64,000 nucleotides of DNA. Origin: an uncultured Victivallis sp. (GTDB lineage Bacteria > Verrucomicrobiota > Lentisphaeria > Victivallales > Victivallaceae). Numbering within the stretch: position 1 is the first letter of the stretch; each line of letters starts with the position of its first letter. Of this stretch, positions 26,649-35,500 are shown piece by piece. Location: assembly GCA_944389935.1 (NCBI GenBank), contig CALXOE010000005.1:49899-113898 (forward strand). The letters are read 5' to 3'. Under the pieces are notes generated by a model. It saw nothing but the letters and a program-made list of their open reading frames with translations. It searched no databases and was not told the origin of the DNA. Position numbers and translations under genes: made by a program.

Positions 26649-27515
26649 ATGCTGCCCATTGGAAAAATCTGTCAGCTCGTCGCCGAACGGAGAACCGATT
26701 CCGGATTCTACCTCTCCGACGGGCGCAATCACCGGGAAACAGTCCTGCTGCCGAATAAATTCGTTCCTCCCGATCTCGAACCGGGGAACGAGATCGAAGT
26801 GTTTCTGCTGCGCGACTCCGAGGACCGCCCCGTCGCCACCACCCGGAAGCCGAAAGGCGAAGCCGGAACGTTCGCACTGCTGCGTGTGAAAGAGGTCACG
26901 AAGATCGGGGCCTTTCTCGACTGGGGAATGGACAAGGATCTGCTCCTGCCGTTCCGCGAACAGCCGCAGCGGGTCTCCCCGGGGGAAGAGTGTCTTGTGC
27001 GGATCTACGTCGATCCGAAAACCGGGCGGATCGCCGCCTCGCGCCGCCTCGGGCGCTTCTGCAGGGGCGACGTATCGGAACTCAAACCGGATCAGGAGGT
27101 TCGCGTGACGGTCTGGGAGAAGATCCGCCTCGGCTGGCGCGTACTCGTCGATGAGAAATACATCGGGATTCTCTACTTCAACGAGCTCTTCCGGCCCGTC
27201 GCGCCCGGCGATCGGCTGACCGGATACGTCCACGCGATCCGACCCGGCGAAAACCGGGTCGACGTCCGGCTGCGGCGGGACGGATTCCGCGGGGTCGTCG
27301 CCGAAAAACCGGCCGTTCTCGACAAACTGCGCGAAGCGGGAGGATTTCTGCCGCTCACATCCAGAAGCAGCCTGGAGGAGATCCGGCAATATTTTCCGTT
27401 CAGCAAACGTGTGTTCAAACAGCTCATCGGCATGCTCTACAAGGAGCGTGAAATCGTGATTACCGACGACGGAATCCGGCTGGCCGGTGAGCCGGGAAAG
27501 GAGAAAAAACCATGA
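26649..27515 (+). CDS. cvfB: CvfB-like S1-domain RNA-binding protein
   Basis: 288 residues, the standard length of CvfB/YitL. Successive S1-like beta barrels (GKICQLVAER, LLRVKEVTKIGAFLDWGMDKDLLLPFREQ, VWEKIRLGWRVLVDEKYIGILYFNELF, GYVHAIRPGENRVDVRLRRDG) are followed by a winged helix with LPLTSRSSLEEIRQYFPFSKRVFKQLIGMLYKE. CvfB was found as a virulence regulator in staphylococci and binds RNA; its exact targets in this phylum are unknown. It starts 3 nt after DUF89 and overlaps the next gene as ATGA. Confidence 0.85.
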   Translation: MLPIGKICQLVAERRTDSGFYLSDGRNHRETVLLPNKFVPPDLEPGNEIEVFLLRDSEDRPVATTRKPKGEAGTFALLRVKEVTKIGAFLDWGMDKDLLLPFREQPQRVSPGEECLVRIYVDPKTGRIAASRRLGRFCRGDVSELKPDQEVRVTVWEKIRLGWRVLVDEKYIGILYFNELFRPVAPGDRLTGYVHAIRPGENRVDVRLRRDGFRGVVAEKPAVLDKLREAGGFLPLTSRSSLEEIRQYFPFSKRVFKQLIGMLYKEREIVITDDGIRLAGEPGKEKKP

Positions 27516-28054
27516 AATTCCGCCCGCTGTTTTCCATTGTCGCACTCGGCGCGGCTCTCGGCTGGAGCGCCGCGGCGGCCGATGAGCCGTCCACCCGCGT
27601 ACTGCGACCGGAAGAGCGAATGCTCGCCTGTACGCTGCTCGAGGTTGCAGGGACGCCCCGTACGATGGAGCTGACGCTGCAGAACAGCCTCGACGCCCAG
27701 CTTCAGAGCAATCCGCAGCTGCTTCCGTTCCGTCATGTATTCGAGTCCTATCTGCGCCGGACGATCTCCTATGAAGCGCAGAAAGAGGAGCTCGCCAGAA
27801 CCTATCTCGAACTCTACACACTCGACGAGATCCGCGAACTGATCCGTTTCTATCAAACCCCCATCGGGCGCAAAAAAGCGGCTGCGGACGCGAAAATCTC
27901 CGTCGCACTCGCGGAGGTCACCCGCCGGAAGATGGCGGAGAATCTGCCGCAGTTTCAACAGCAACTTCAGCAGGAGATGCAGAAACAACAGCTTCTGCAG
28001 CAACCGGGACAAGCTCCCGCCGGCCCGGTGATCCCCTCCCCCGAACAACCTTAA
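27512..28054 (+). CDS. Exported DUF2059-domain protein
   Basis: 180 residues with a signal peptide (LFSIVALGAALGWSAAAADE). The body contains ELARTYLELYTLDEIRELIRFYQTPIGRKKAAADAKIS, the core of DUF2059, a helical domain of unknown function found in periplasmic proteins. The tail is Gln- and Pro-rich (QQQLQQEMQKQQLLQQPGQ). It overlaps cvfB by 4 nt (ATGA) and so is translationally coupled. A role cannot be assigned. Confidence 0.8.
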   Translation: MKFRPLFSIVALGAALGWSAAAADEPSTRVLRPEERMLACTLLEVAGTPRTMELTLQNSLDAQLQSNPQLLPFRHVFESYLRRTISYEAQKEELARTYLELYTLDEIRELIRFYQTPIGRKKAAADAKISVALAEVTRRKMAENLPQFQQQLQQEMQKQQLLQQPGQAPAGPVIPSPEQP

Positions 28055-28070
28055 CCCAAAGGAATCCAAC

Positions 28071-28370
28071 ATGTTCAAACTCATCGTCACCGTCCCGGTC
28101 CGCTCCGAAAAAGCCGAAGCATTCGAGGAGATGGTCAAGCCCCTCATCGAAAACTCCCGGAAAGAATCCGGCAACATCAGTTACGACATTTATCCGGATG
28201 TTCTTCATCCGAACTGGTATCTCATCCTCGAAACCTGGGAGAGCGACGACGCGCTGCAGATCCACAACCGGACCGCGCACTACCTCGCCTTTGCCGAAAG
28301 CATCAACGAGTATCTCGACGGAAAACTCACCCTGCACCGGATCGAACCGGAAAAACTTAGACTTTTCTAA
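28071..28370 (+). CDS. YgiN-like antibiotic biosynthesis monooxygenase (ABM) domain protein
   Basis: 99 residues, a single ferredoxin-like ABM domain: FKLIVTVPVRSEKAEAFEEMVKPLIENSRKESGNISYDIY then WYLILETWESDDALQIHNRTAHY. Family members such as YgiN oxidise quinols without a cofactor or act as dimeric detoxifying enzymes. Start follows AAAGGAAT. It is the last gene of the lnt operon. A second, diverged member of the same family is at 52339-52641. Confidence 0.85.
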   Translation: MFKLIVTVPVRSEKAEAFEEMVKPLIENSRKESGNISYDIYPDVLHPNWYLILETWESDDALQIHNRTAHYLAFAESINEYLDGKLTLHRIEPEKLRLF

Positions 28371-28379
28371 TTTTTCCTC

Positions 28380-28407
28380 TTGACATCTTCCGCCACGCAT
28401 CTATATT
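28380..28407 (+). promoter_or_regulatory. Promoter of the DUF3793-flavodoxin operon
   Basis: Perfect TTGACA (28380-28385), 16 bp, TATATT (28402-28407). Transcription would start near 28413, leaving an AT-rich leader of about 60 nt that ends in AAGGAAG before the first gene. This is one of the strongest promoters in the window. Confidence 0.75.
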
Positions 28408-28474
28408 GTGATGTGTGGCTTTTTTATTTACACAGGAAATTAGACAAAACTAACAAAAAAAAGGAAGAGCCGAA

Positions 28475-29089
28475 ATGGAGCGATTGCCGAACTGTCCGGA
28501 GACATGCCGGTTGATCCGGCACCTGGTCATAAAACTTGCGCCGGTGATTCTCGGGGAGAAACCGGCGGGGCTGCTGCGGCTGACGAACTGCCGCCGCCTG
28601 GCCGGCGGAAAGCAGTTTGATCTGTTCTGCGCCAGGCAGCGGGAAATTCTCGCGGCGCTGCGGCTCGAATGCCGGATATTGAGGCGGAACAGCAGAAACC
28701 TAGTCGTGCTGTTTTTCCGGCAGGAAATTCTCGCAGCGCATCTGGCACGGCCCGAGACGGCGGAGTTTCTGCGGGAGCGCAACTACATCCCCGGCGCGGA
28801 ACTCACGGAGCTGGCCTGCCGCTGCGAAGATTCAACGGGAGAATTTCCGCATGAAATCGGTATATTTCTCGGGTATCCGCTCAAAGACGTGCGCGGCTTT
28901 CTTGAAAACCCTGCGGACTGCCTGACTCTGCCGCACGGGCTCTGGCGGGTAGCGGGCGATCCGGCAGAATCACTTGAAATCATGGCGCGCTACCGGCGCG
29001 CGGAACACTCAATCCGAATCATTCTCGACAGCGGGGAGCCGCTTGCCGCCTCCCTGCGCAAAATTCACAATACCGCCCGGGCGGCATGA
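28475..29089 (+). CDS. DUF3793 family protein
   Basis: 204 residues. The segment FPHEIGIFLGYPLKDVRGFLENP is the conserved core of DUF3793; an N-terminal cysteine-containing helix region (LPNCPETCRLIRHLVIKLAPVILGEKPAGLL) and a C-terminal part follow the family pattern. No membrane helix or signal peptide. Function unknown; in many anaerobes, from memory, this gene lies next to a flavodoxin, as here (37 nt gap), which suggests a redox or iron-related task. AAGGAAG precedes the ATG. Confidence 0.8.
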   Translation: MERLPNCPETCRLIRHLVIKLAPVILGEKPAGLLRLTNCRRLAGGKQFDLFCARQREILAALRLECRILRRNSRNLVVLFFRQEILAAHLARPETAEFLRERNYIPGAELTELACRCEDSTGEFPHEIGIFLGYPLKDVRGFLENPADCLTLPHGLWRVAGDPAESLEIMARYRRAEHSIRIILDSGEPLAASLRKIHNTARAA

Positions 29090-29126
29090 CGTACGCGGAC
29101 GGTCAACAGAAAGGGGGAGACATCCC

Positions 29127-29621
29127 ATGGGCAAAACAATTAAAATCATCTACGGTTCAAGTACCGGCAACACCAGACGCGCGGCGGAAGCCATAGCGGC
29201 GAAACTCGGCGGGGAAGTGATCAACGTTGCGGAAGCCGGGCCGGACGATTTTAAGGCGGATCTTCTGATTCTCGGCACCTCCACCTGGGGGTGCGGCGAA
29301 CTTCAGGACGACTGGCAGAACGCACTGCCGATGCTGGAATCTGCCGATCTCTCCGGAACTCCGGTTGCACTCTTCGGGCTCGGCGACTCGGTTGGGTTCT
29401 CCGATACTTTCGTAAACGGAATGGCGGAAATCGCCGACAAAGCCGTCGCCGCCGGCGGCAGGCTCATCGGGAAATGGAGCAGCGAAACGTATTCCCATAC
29501 CGGCTCGACCGCCGAGGAAAACGGCTTCTTCGTCGGACTCGCCCTGGACGAAGACAATGAACCGGGAGAAACGGACGGACGCATCAATCAATGGTGCGCC
29601 CGGCTCGCAGACGAGCTCTGA
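29127..29621 (+). CDS. Flavodoxin
   Basis: 164 residues, long-chain type. The FMN phosphate loop YGSSTGNTRRAAE, the ring-stacking loop around STWGCGELQDDW, and the second aromatic loop GLGDSVGFSDTFVNGM are all present, as is the extra insertion of long-chain flavodoxins (STAEENGFFVGLALDEDNE). A low-potential electron carrier that can replace ferredoxin under iron limitation. The chosen ATG follows AAGGGGGAGA. It is in one transcript with the DUF3793 gene and ends just before a terminator. Confidence 0.93.
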   Translation: MGKTIKIIYGSSTGNTRRAAEAIAAKLGGEVINVAEAGPDDFKADLLILGTSTWGCGELQDDWQNALPMLESADLSGTPVALFGLGDSVGFSDTFVNGMAEIADKAVAAGGRLIGKWSSETYSHTGSTAEENGFFVGLALDEDNEPGETDGRINQWCARLADEL

Positions 29622-29633
29622 CCCGGCGGAGCA

Positions 29634-29677
29634 ACAGAGGCGGATGGCCGGAACGGGTTCAGCCGCCTCTGTGTTTT
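29634..29677 (+). terminator. Terminator after flavodoxin
   Basis: A 10-bp stem (29634-29643 with 29663-29672) with a 19-nt loop, followed by GTTTT, 12 nt after the flavodoxin stop. Confidence 0.7.
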
Positions 29678-29696
29678 CATTTCCTCCGGATGCTGT

Positions 29697-29795
29697 TTAC
29701 TCTCCGCGCTTGGCGCGCTTTTCCGCGCGTTTCTCTTTCAGGGTCTTGGACGCGGGTTTCCTGGCATCTTTTTTGACATCGTGGCTCTTGCTCAT
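29697..29795 (-). CDS. 32-residue highly basic protein
   Basis: The sequence begins MSKSHDVKKDARKPASKTL and ends in KEKRAEKRAKRGE: 13 Lys/Arg in 32 residues, no hydrophobic stretch. A near-perfect ribosome site (AAGGAGG, 6 nt before ATG) and a strong promoter make it a real gene rather than a chance frame. Similar short MSKS...KTxKEKRxEKK proteins are, from memory, annotated as hypothetical in other bacteria. It could bind RNA, DNA or the ribosome. It is convergent with the flavodoxin operon. Confidence 0.7.
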   Translation of the reverse strand: MSKSHDVKKDARKPASKTLKEKRAEKRAKRGE

Positions 29796-29835
29796 CAACG
29801 GCCTCCTTTCCTGATTTGCTGAAACAGCACAGTTT

Positions 29836-29863
29836 ACTGTATCACGGGGAACGACAATGTCAA
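29836..29863 (-). promoter_or_regulatory. Promoter of the 32-residue protein gene
   Basis: On the minus strand a perfect TTGACA (29858-29863), 16 bp, TACAGT (29836-29841), giving a start near 29830 and a leader of about 35 nt. Confidence 0.6.
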
Positions 29864-30021
29864 GCTCCGCGCGGGAAAAACGGAAAAAAAGAGTTTTTCC
29901 TGTGGTAATTGACGCGGCAGAGAGTATATTATCACACAAACCGGCAGGCGCGGTGCTTTCCGGGGCAACAGGAACAGCTACTCATGCGGAATCGAGCCGG
30001 AAGTACCGGAGGCGGACAAAA

Positions 30022-31329
30022 ATGATCCGGGAACAACCGCTGACACCGGCTCAGCGCCGGGAGTCGCAGCGTAATTACAATCTCTTCAACCTCATCAACG
30101 GGCTCTCCTACATGTGCCTCGGGGAGACGGTGCTGATTCTGCTCGCGGTGCGGCTCGGCTGCCCGGATTACATCGTTTCGGCTCTGGGAGCGATGCTTTA
30201 CTTCGGCTATCTGCTTCTGCCGCTCGGAAAGATCGTCACGGCCCGGACCGGCGCCGCCCGCAGCCAGTCGATCTTCTGGATTGCGCGGAACATCGCGGCG
30301 CTGCTTGTGGCAGGTTCGGCGCTCGTATGTATCTCGGGATTCCGGACGACGGCGATGGGGATGCTGCTCACGGGAGCTTTTTTCTTCTACGGCTTCCGTG
30401 CGGCGGGAGTCGTCATGTCGCAGCCGCTTATCGGAAACATCACGACCGATGCGGATCGCGGCAGAGTAATCGGAGTCAGCACCGGTCTCTTCTACGTCTC
30501 CTGCCTCGTTGCGCTCATCACCATCAGTCTGCTTCTGAAATTCAGCGACAGCCTCGGGATGTTGACCGGAATCATCGTCGCCGGGGCGCTGTGCGGGTTC
30601 ACCTCATCGCGCTTCATCAACCGGATCGATGAAACCGAGGGAATCCGCGACTCGGCCCGGAAACCGATCGCCGGAGAGTTCCGCAAGGTCCTGCGCGACC
30701 GCAAGCTGCTGCGGCTGCTCGCAGCGGGCTTCTGCGTCAATCTGGCGGTCATCATGCTGATTCCGATTTCGATGCTCGCGCTGAAGCGCGGCTGCGGGGT
30801 CAGCGACACGGGAGCATTGCTCTATGCGCTCGCGCAATTCGGGGCGAGCGCGGCGGCGTCGTTTCTCTCCGGCAAGGTCGCCAACACGATCGGACCGCGC
30901 AAAACGATGCTGTACGCCTATATCCTGATGCTCGGGATCGGCCTGCTCTGGCTTCTCGCCCCGGCACAATTCACGCCGGGTTATCTGATCATCCCGTTCC
31001 TGCTGGCCGGAAGCATGAACCTCGGGACGACGAATTCGGTGACCCACTATTTTCTCCAGACCGTGCCGGAAGAGCGGCGCGTGGCAAGTTCCATGTTCAT
31101 CGCGGTCATCAACGGCGCCGGTGCCGGAATCGCCGGAATGACCGTGACCGGGGTACTGCTCGATCTCTGCGCCGGTTTTGCTCCGGAGGGAAATCCGCTG
31201 TATGGTTACCGGATCTACTTCGCCGTCGCGACGATTCTGCTCTCGGTCGGGATCTGGGTCATCGCCCGTCTCCGGCCTCTTCCGCTTGAAAAGCGCAGAA
31301 TCAAAAAGAGCTGGAACGATACCGTCTGA
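30022..31329 (+). CDS. Major facilitator superfamily transporter
   Basis: 435 residues with about 12 hydrophobic helices in two halves (first NYNLFNLINGLSYMCLGETVLILLAVRLG; second half from RLLAAGFCVNLAVIMLIPISML). Charged loops RTGAARSQS after TM2-3 and DADRGRVIGVSTG between TM4-5 fit the MFS layout. The substrate is unknown. The start at 30022 follows CGGAGG; the same frame is open upstream but has no better start. It is followed by a cassette controlled by a LacI regulator but is separated from it by a U-rich weak hairpin and that cassette's own promoter, so a link with sugar import is only possible. Confidence 0.82.
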   Translation: MIREQPLTPAQRRESQRNYNLFNLINGLSYMCLGETVLILLAVRLGCPDYIVSALGAMLYFGYLLLPLGKIVTARTGAARSQSIFWIARNIAALLVAGSALVCISGFRTTAMGMLLTGAFFFYGFRAAGVVMSQPLIGNITTDADRGRVIGVSTGLFYVSCLVALITISLLLKFSDSLGMLTGIIVAGALCGFTSSRFINRIDETEGIRDSARKPIAGEFRKVLRDRKLLRLLAAGFCVNLAVIMLIPISMLALKRGCGVSDTGALLYALAQFGASAAASFLSGKVANTIGPRKTMLYAYILMLGIGLLWLLAPAQFTPGYLIIPFLLAGSMNLGTTNSVTHYFLQTVPEERRVASSMFIAVINGAGAGIAGMTVTGVLLDLCAGFAPEGNPLYGYRIYFAVATILLSVGIWVIARLRPLPLEKRRIKKSWNDTV

Positions 31330-31372
31330 ACTCCCGCGTCTCCACGTCTTGTGCGGCTGTCGCCCTTCGGGG

Positions 31373-31396
31373 AAATTTTTTTTCGAAAATAAATTT
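31373..31396. promoter_or_regulatory. Upstream LacI-type operator (O2)
   Basis: A 24-bp near-perfect inverted repeat (11 of 12 pairs) centred on CG at 31384-31385. Its right half CGAAAATAAATT is identical to that of the operator at 31427-31456, 57 bp downstream. It also contains the T-run that may terminate the MFS transcript. Confidence 0.6.
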
Positions 31397-31404
31397 TTCT
31401 CCTC

Positions 31405-31433
31405 TTGCTTTTCGGGTTGATTTGTGTCATAAT
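31405..31433 (+). promoter_or_regulatory. Promoter of the LacI regulator/GH/pseudopilin operon
   Basis: TTGCTT (31405-31410), 17 bp, CATAAT (31428-31433). Start expected near 31440, inside the downstream operator, the geometry of a repressed promoter. Confidence 0.65.
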
Positions 31434-31456
31434 TAATTTACGAAAATAAATTATGA
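31427..31456. promoter_or_regulatory. Main LacI-type operator (O1)
   Basis: A 30-bp inverted repeat, 13 of 15 pairs matching, centred on CG at 31441-31442, the central step typical of LacI-family sites. It covers the -10 and the expected transcript start of the regulator gene 19 bp downstream, so autorepression is likely. Confidence 0.7.
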
Positions 31457-31474
31457 CGGGAGAGATTCCGAAAA

Positions 31475-32506
31475 ATGGCAAGACACAAAAAAGAGATCAA
31501 CATCAAACTTGTGGCGGAGGAGGCCGGGGTTTCGCTTGCGACGGTATCGCGGGTCATCAACAACCGGACGGACGTGAGCGAGGCGATGCGCCGGCGGGTT
31601 TCGGCGGTGGTGGAGAAGTTCAACTTCGCGCCGACGAAAGGGAGTGAGCGGAGATTCAACATCGGGATCATCGTGGTGATGGACTCGTCGCTCGTGAACG
31701 AATACATTTCGCAGGTGCTCGACGGGGTGGCGGATTACAGTGACGACGGGCTGCTGGACGTAACAGTGATCTTATACCGGATTGCGCCGGAGGCGAAGCC
31801 GCTGCTGCAGCTGATTCGCGAGCGCAGATGCGACGCGGTGGTGCTGTTTCCGCCGGAACGGGTGACCGATCAGCTTCCGCAGCTGATTGAAGCGGAAATC
31901 CCGACCATGCTGGTCAACGGCGAGCAGAGTGCGCCGAAGATGGGATTTCTGAACAACGAATCGTATTCCGGAGCGGTCAAGGCGATGGAATATCTGGCCG
32001 GCTGCGGCCACCGGAACATCGGATTTCTCTGTAACACACTTGAACACAACGGGAATCATCAGCAGCGGCTTCAGGCATATCAGGACATGATGAAACAAAT
32101 CAATCCGGAGTACCGGAAAGCGTGGATCATCCCGCACCAGCCGACGCCGGAAACTTATGAGGCGGGCTACAATCAGTGCACCCAACTACTGCTGACCTGC
32201 CCGGAAATCACAGCGGTATTCTGCTCAAACGATGAAATGGCGATCGGGGCAATCAAGGCATGCTGGGATGCGAATCTGCGCGTACCGGAAGACATTTCCG
32301 TTATCGGATTCGACAACATTCTGCATGGCCGCTATCAGCATCCGGCTCTGACCACGGTAAAGCAGCCGCTGACGGAACTCGGATTCCTCGCGGTAAAATA
32401 TCTGGATGAATTTCTGAAGAACCGGAGGAACAACCTGCCTTGCGATACACTGGAAACTGAATTGATCGTCCGTGACTCTGTCGCAGACATAACCAAAGGA
32501 AACTGA
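31475..32506 (+). CDS. LacI-family transcriptional regulator
   Basis: 343 residues. Helix-turn-helix INIKLVAEEAGVSLATVSRVINNRTDVSEAMRRRV at residues 8-42, then a hinge and a PBP-like sensor domain (FNIGIIVVMDSS, RCDAVVLFPPERVTDQLPQLIEAEIPTMLVNGE, GCGHRNIGFLC, AVFCSNDEMAIGAIKACWDANLRVPEDISVIGFDNI, HPALTTVKQPLTELG). The hinge is unusually short and charged (TKGSERRFN). GGGAGAG precedes the ATG. Two operators flank its promoter, and the large hydrolase and pseudopilin follow at 3 and 43 nt, so it very probably represses the whole operon until a glycan product binds. Ligand unknown. Confidence 0.93.
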   Translation: MARHKKEINIKLVAEEAGVSLATVSRVINNRTDVSEAMRRRVSAVVEKFNFAPTKGSERRFNIGIIVVMDSSLVNEYISQVLDGVADYSDDGLLDVTVILYRIAPEAKPLLQLIRERRCDAVVLFPPERVTDQLPQLIEAEIPTMLVNGEQSAPKMGFLNNESYSGAVKAMEYLAGCGHRNIGFLCNTLEHNGNHQQRLQAYQDMMKQINPEYRKAWIIPHQPTPETYEAGYNQCTQLLLTCPEITAVFCSNDEMAIGAIKACWDANLRVPEDISVIGFDNILHGRYQHPALTTVKQPLTELGFLAVKYLDEFLKNRRNNLPCDTLETELIVRDSVADITKGN

Positions 32507-32509
32507 AAC

Positions 32510-35500
32510 ATGAGGAAATCAACCTTTCTGATCTCCGGAGCACTGCTCCTCACTTCCGCACTCTATGCGGGCGATTTTCTGCTGACGGACAACGAGCGCC
32601 CGGGATGGAAATCCAATACATTCCCCGCAGAGGAACCCCGCATCAAAACGGGAGCGACCTTGTCCCTCATCACAGAGGGAGAGTTCGGCTGCAGCCCGGA
32701 ATTCATCAAGACCGCCGCCGCGCCGAACGGAACACACCGCGCACTTCTGGATGGGAGGCGCGGACCGGAGGGAGATTGCCAGGGATTCGGATCGTGGATG
32801 CCGAAAAACCGCGTCGAAAGTTTCATCATCGACCTTAAAAAACCGTATGACCTCACCAGGGTCACGGTCTGGGCACAGTTCAGCAAAAATCAGAAAAGCG
32901 GGCGGGTTGAGATTCTGGCGGGAACTGATGGAAAAAACTTCTCAGTGGTGGCGGACGGCGCATTTCCGGATGGACTCTCAACCGAACAGACACGTCTCGG
33001 CGCGCCTCTGGAACTGAGGTTTGAAAAACCGGTCCGGGCGCAGTATGTGCTGTTCCGGGTCAAAGTGCGGGACGGCTCGCCGCAGCAGATCATCTCGGAA
33101 GCCGCCATCTGGGGCAACGAGGCGGGAACGACGGAAGCCGCGGAAGCGATCACCGTCCAGCTCGCGCCGGAAGTGAAGATCGAAGAGAAGCTGTTGAGCG
33201 ACAACCCCGCAGGCAGCGTATTTCCCGCCGACGGCAAACGAATTGCAACGGGAGCCACTCTTGAGTGGGTAACGGATGGTCCCTATGCCACAAAATCCGA
33301 AGAGATGCTCAAAACCGGCTCTCGTCCGAACGGAACGAACCGCGTATTGCTCGACGGACGGCGCGGAACCGACGGGACCTGCCAGGCGTTCGGCAACTGG
33401 GGCGGTCAATATTACGCAACTTTCACCATCGATCTTAAGGAAGCCTGTGTTGTCACCCGCGCAGCGATCTGGTCGCAACAAACGAAGATGCAGGGGTTTG
33501 AAACTTTCGAACTGCTGCTTTCAATGGATGGGACGAAATTCGTCTCGGTCGGCTCAGTGAAATGTCCCGACGGGTTGCTGAACCAGAAGGAAAAGCTCGG
33601 CGAAATGGTCGAGCTCAAGCTCGAGAAACCGGCGGCGGCGCGTTATGTGCAGTTCCGCGTGAAGAAACACCCCGCACGCATGCAGCTGATCCTTTCGGAA
33701 GCCGCGGTCTGGGGCATCCGGCTTCCCGAGGACGCGGACACAACCGCACTTCTGCCGGAAAACCAGCGGCCGGAAGTGACGCTGCGCGGAAACGGCATCG
33801 GATCCGGCGCGTTGAAACTCGACTGGAGCGGTTTCGGATCCGCCTCGCAGGTGAAGAAGTTCCGCCTCTACCGTTCCGACACACCGTTCACCAAAATCAC
33901 AGCTCCGAACGTCGAACGCATCGGGAATTTCCCCGCGAACATCACAAGTTTCATCGTCTATCCACTGACGCCCGGTGAAAAAAAATATTACGGTGTCACC
34001 GCGCTCTACGAAGAAGGCGAATATCCGGTCGTAAAGCCATTCGCCTACGAACCTCCGGGGCCGATCGATGTGAAAACATTCGGAGATATGCTCGCAATCA
34101 ATCACTACTGGGGCGGCGGCGGCGCGCGTCACGAAAGACGCACCAGGGAATGGGAGACGGTCGCCCTCGATCTGCTCTCCCAGACCCCGTTCAAGACGAT
34201 CCGCTGGTGGGAGAGTTATCCTGAAATCGTGAAGATGTGCTATGACCGCGGCATCGCGGTAACCACTTTTTCCGGAAAACGCAACTACACCAATGGCGGC
34301 CAGCTGGGAATTCACCTTTACGGCGCCGGGAACGAACCGCACCTGCGCGGCATTCGCGGAGCGGAATACGTGAAAAAGGTGGAAGCCACGAATCGGGAAC
34401 TGAAAGCGGCAATTCCCAACGCCCTGCTCTATGCGCCAACCGTCTGCCTTGACGGGCGGTCGCTGACTTTCCTCGAAGAGTTCTACGCCGCCGGAGCGAA
34501 AGAGCACTTCGATGTGCTCGACATCCACAACTACCTCGGCAACACAACCGAATTCGTCTATCCGCCGGGCTACCCCTCCGGCAGTCCCGAGGGATTGTTT
34601 GAACGGGTCAGCAAAATCCGCGCAATTATGGCGAAATACGGAGACGGAGACAAGCCGATGATCTCGACCGAATTCGGCTACACCGACTGCAACGTCGCCA
34701 ATCCGGTCGGTGAAATGACGCCGGAACGCAAGGCGGCGTTTCTCGTGCGCGGACTGGTCATCCAGCATGTTCTCGGATTCCGCCGCGTCTTTGTCTACAG
34801 CTTCTGGGACGAGGGGCGCGACGAAAATTACACAGAGCACTCTTTCGGCATGCTCGATTACTACGGCCAGAAGAAACCCGCGTTCTATGCGTGCCAGGTG
34901 CTCGGGCGCGAACTCGGGCCATGCGTCTTTTCCGGAAAAATGAAAGGCTCCGACGAGGTGAACTTCGGCTACGTCTACCGGAATCCGGAGACGAACCGGT
35001 ACATCACGATCGTGTGGAACGGCGCTTCCGAGATGACCGGGCGTTTCCGCACGCAGCCCGGTGCCGTCACCGTGGTTTCAATGATGGGGGAAACCAAGGA
35101 GATCCGGACCGCCGCGGACGGAACATTCCGTACGCTCTACGGCCCCGCCCCGGTCTATCTCGAAAGCGCCGCTCCGGTCGAGCTGACCAGAGCGGTCAAA
35201 GTCGAAGAACAGGCGGCTTCCGACCGCATTGGACTCAAACCCGACACCCCCGTGGTCGTAACCGGTGCGGGACATGCAGCCGAAATCGGCGCGACGCTGA
35301 CGAATCCGACCGCCGAGCCGGTCGAAGTGAATCTTTCTCTCGAAACGCCCGACGGGGAAACGGTTGAGTCGAAGGTCATAACACTCGGCCCGAAAGCGGG
35401 CGAACATGCCGCACTCCCGGTTCCGGCCGCGGCGGGAAACATTCTCGACCGGTTTGAACTGGCGATCAGCTACGAGGGAAAATACGAAAGCAGCTCGGAA

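Noticed and set aside
31361..31383. CCC-TTC-GGG hairpin plus T-run as the MFS terminator
   Set aside because: The stem is only three base pairs; the T-run is better explained as part of the upstream LacI operator, although weak termination cannot be excluded.
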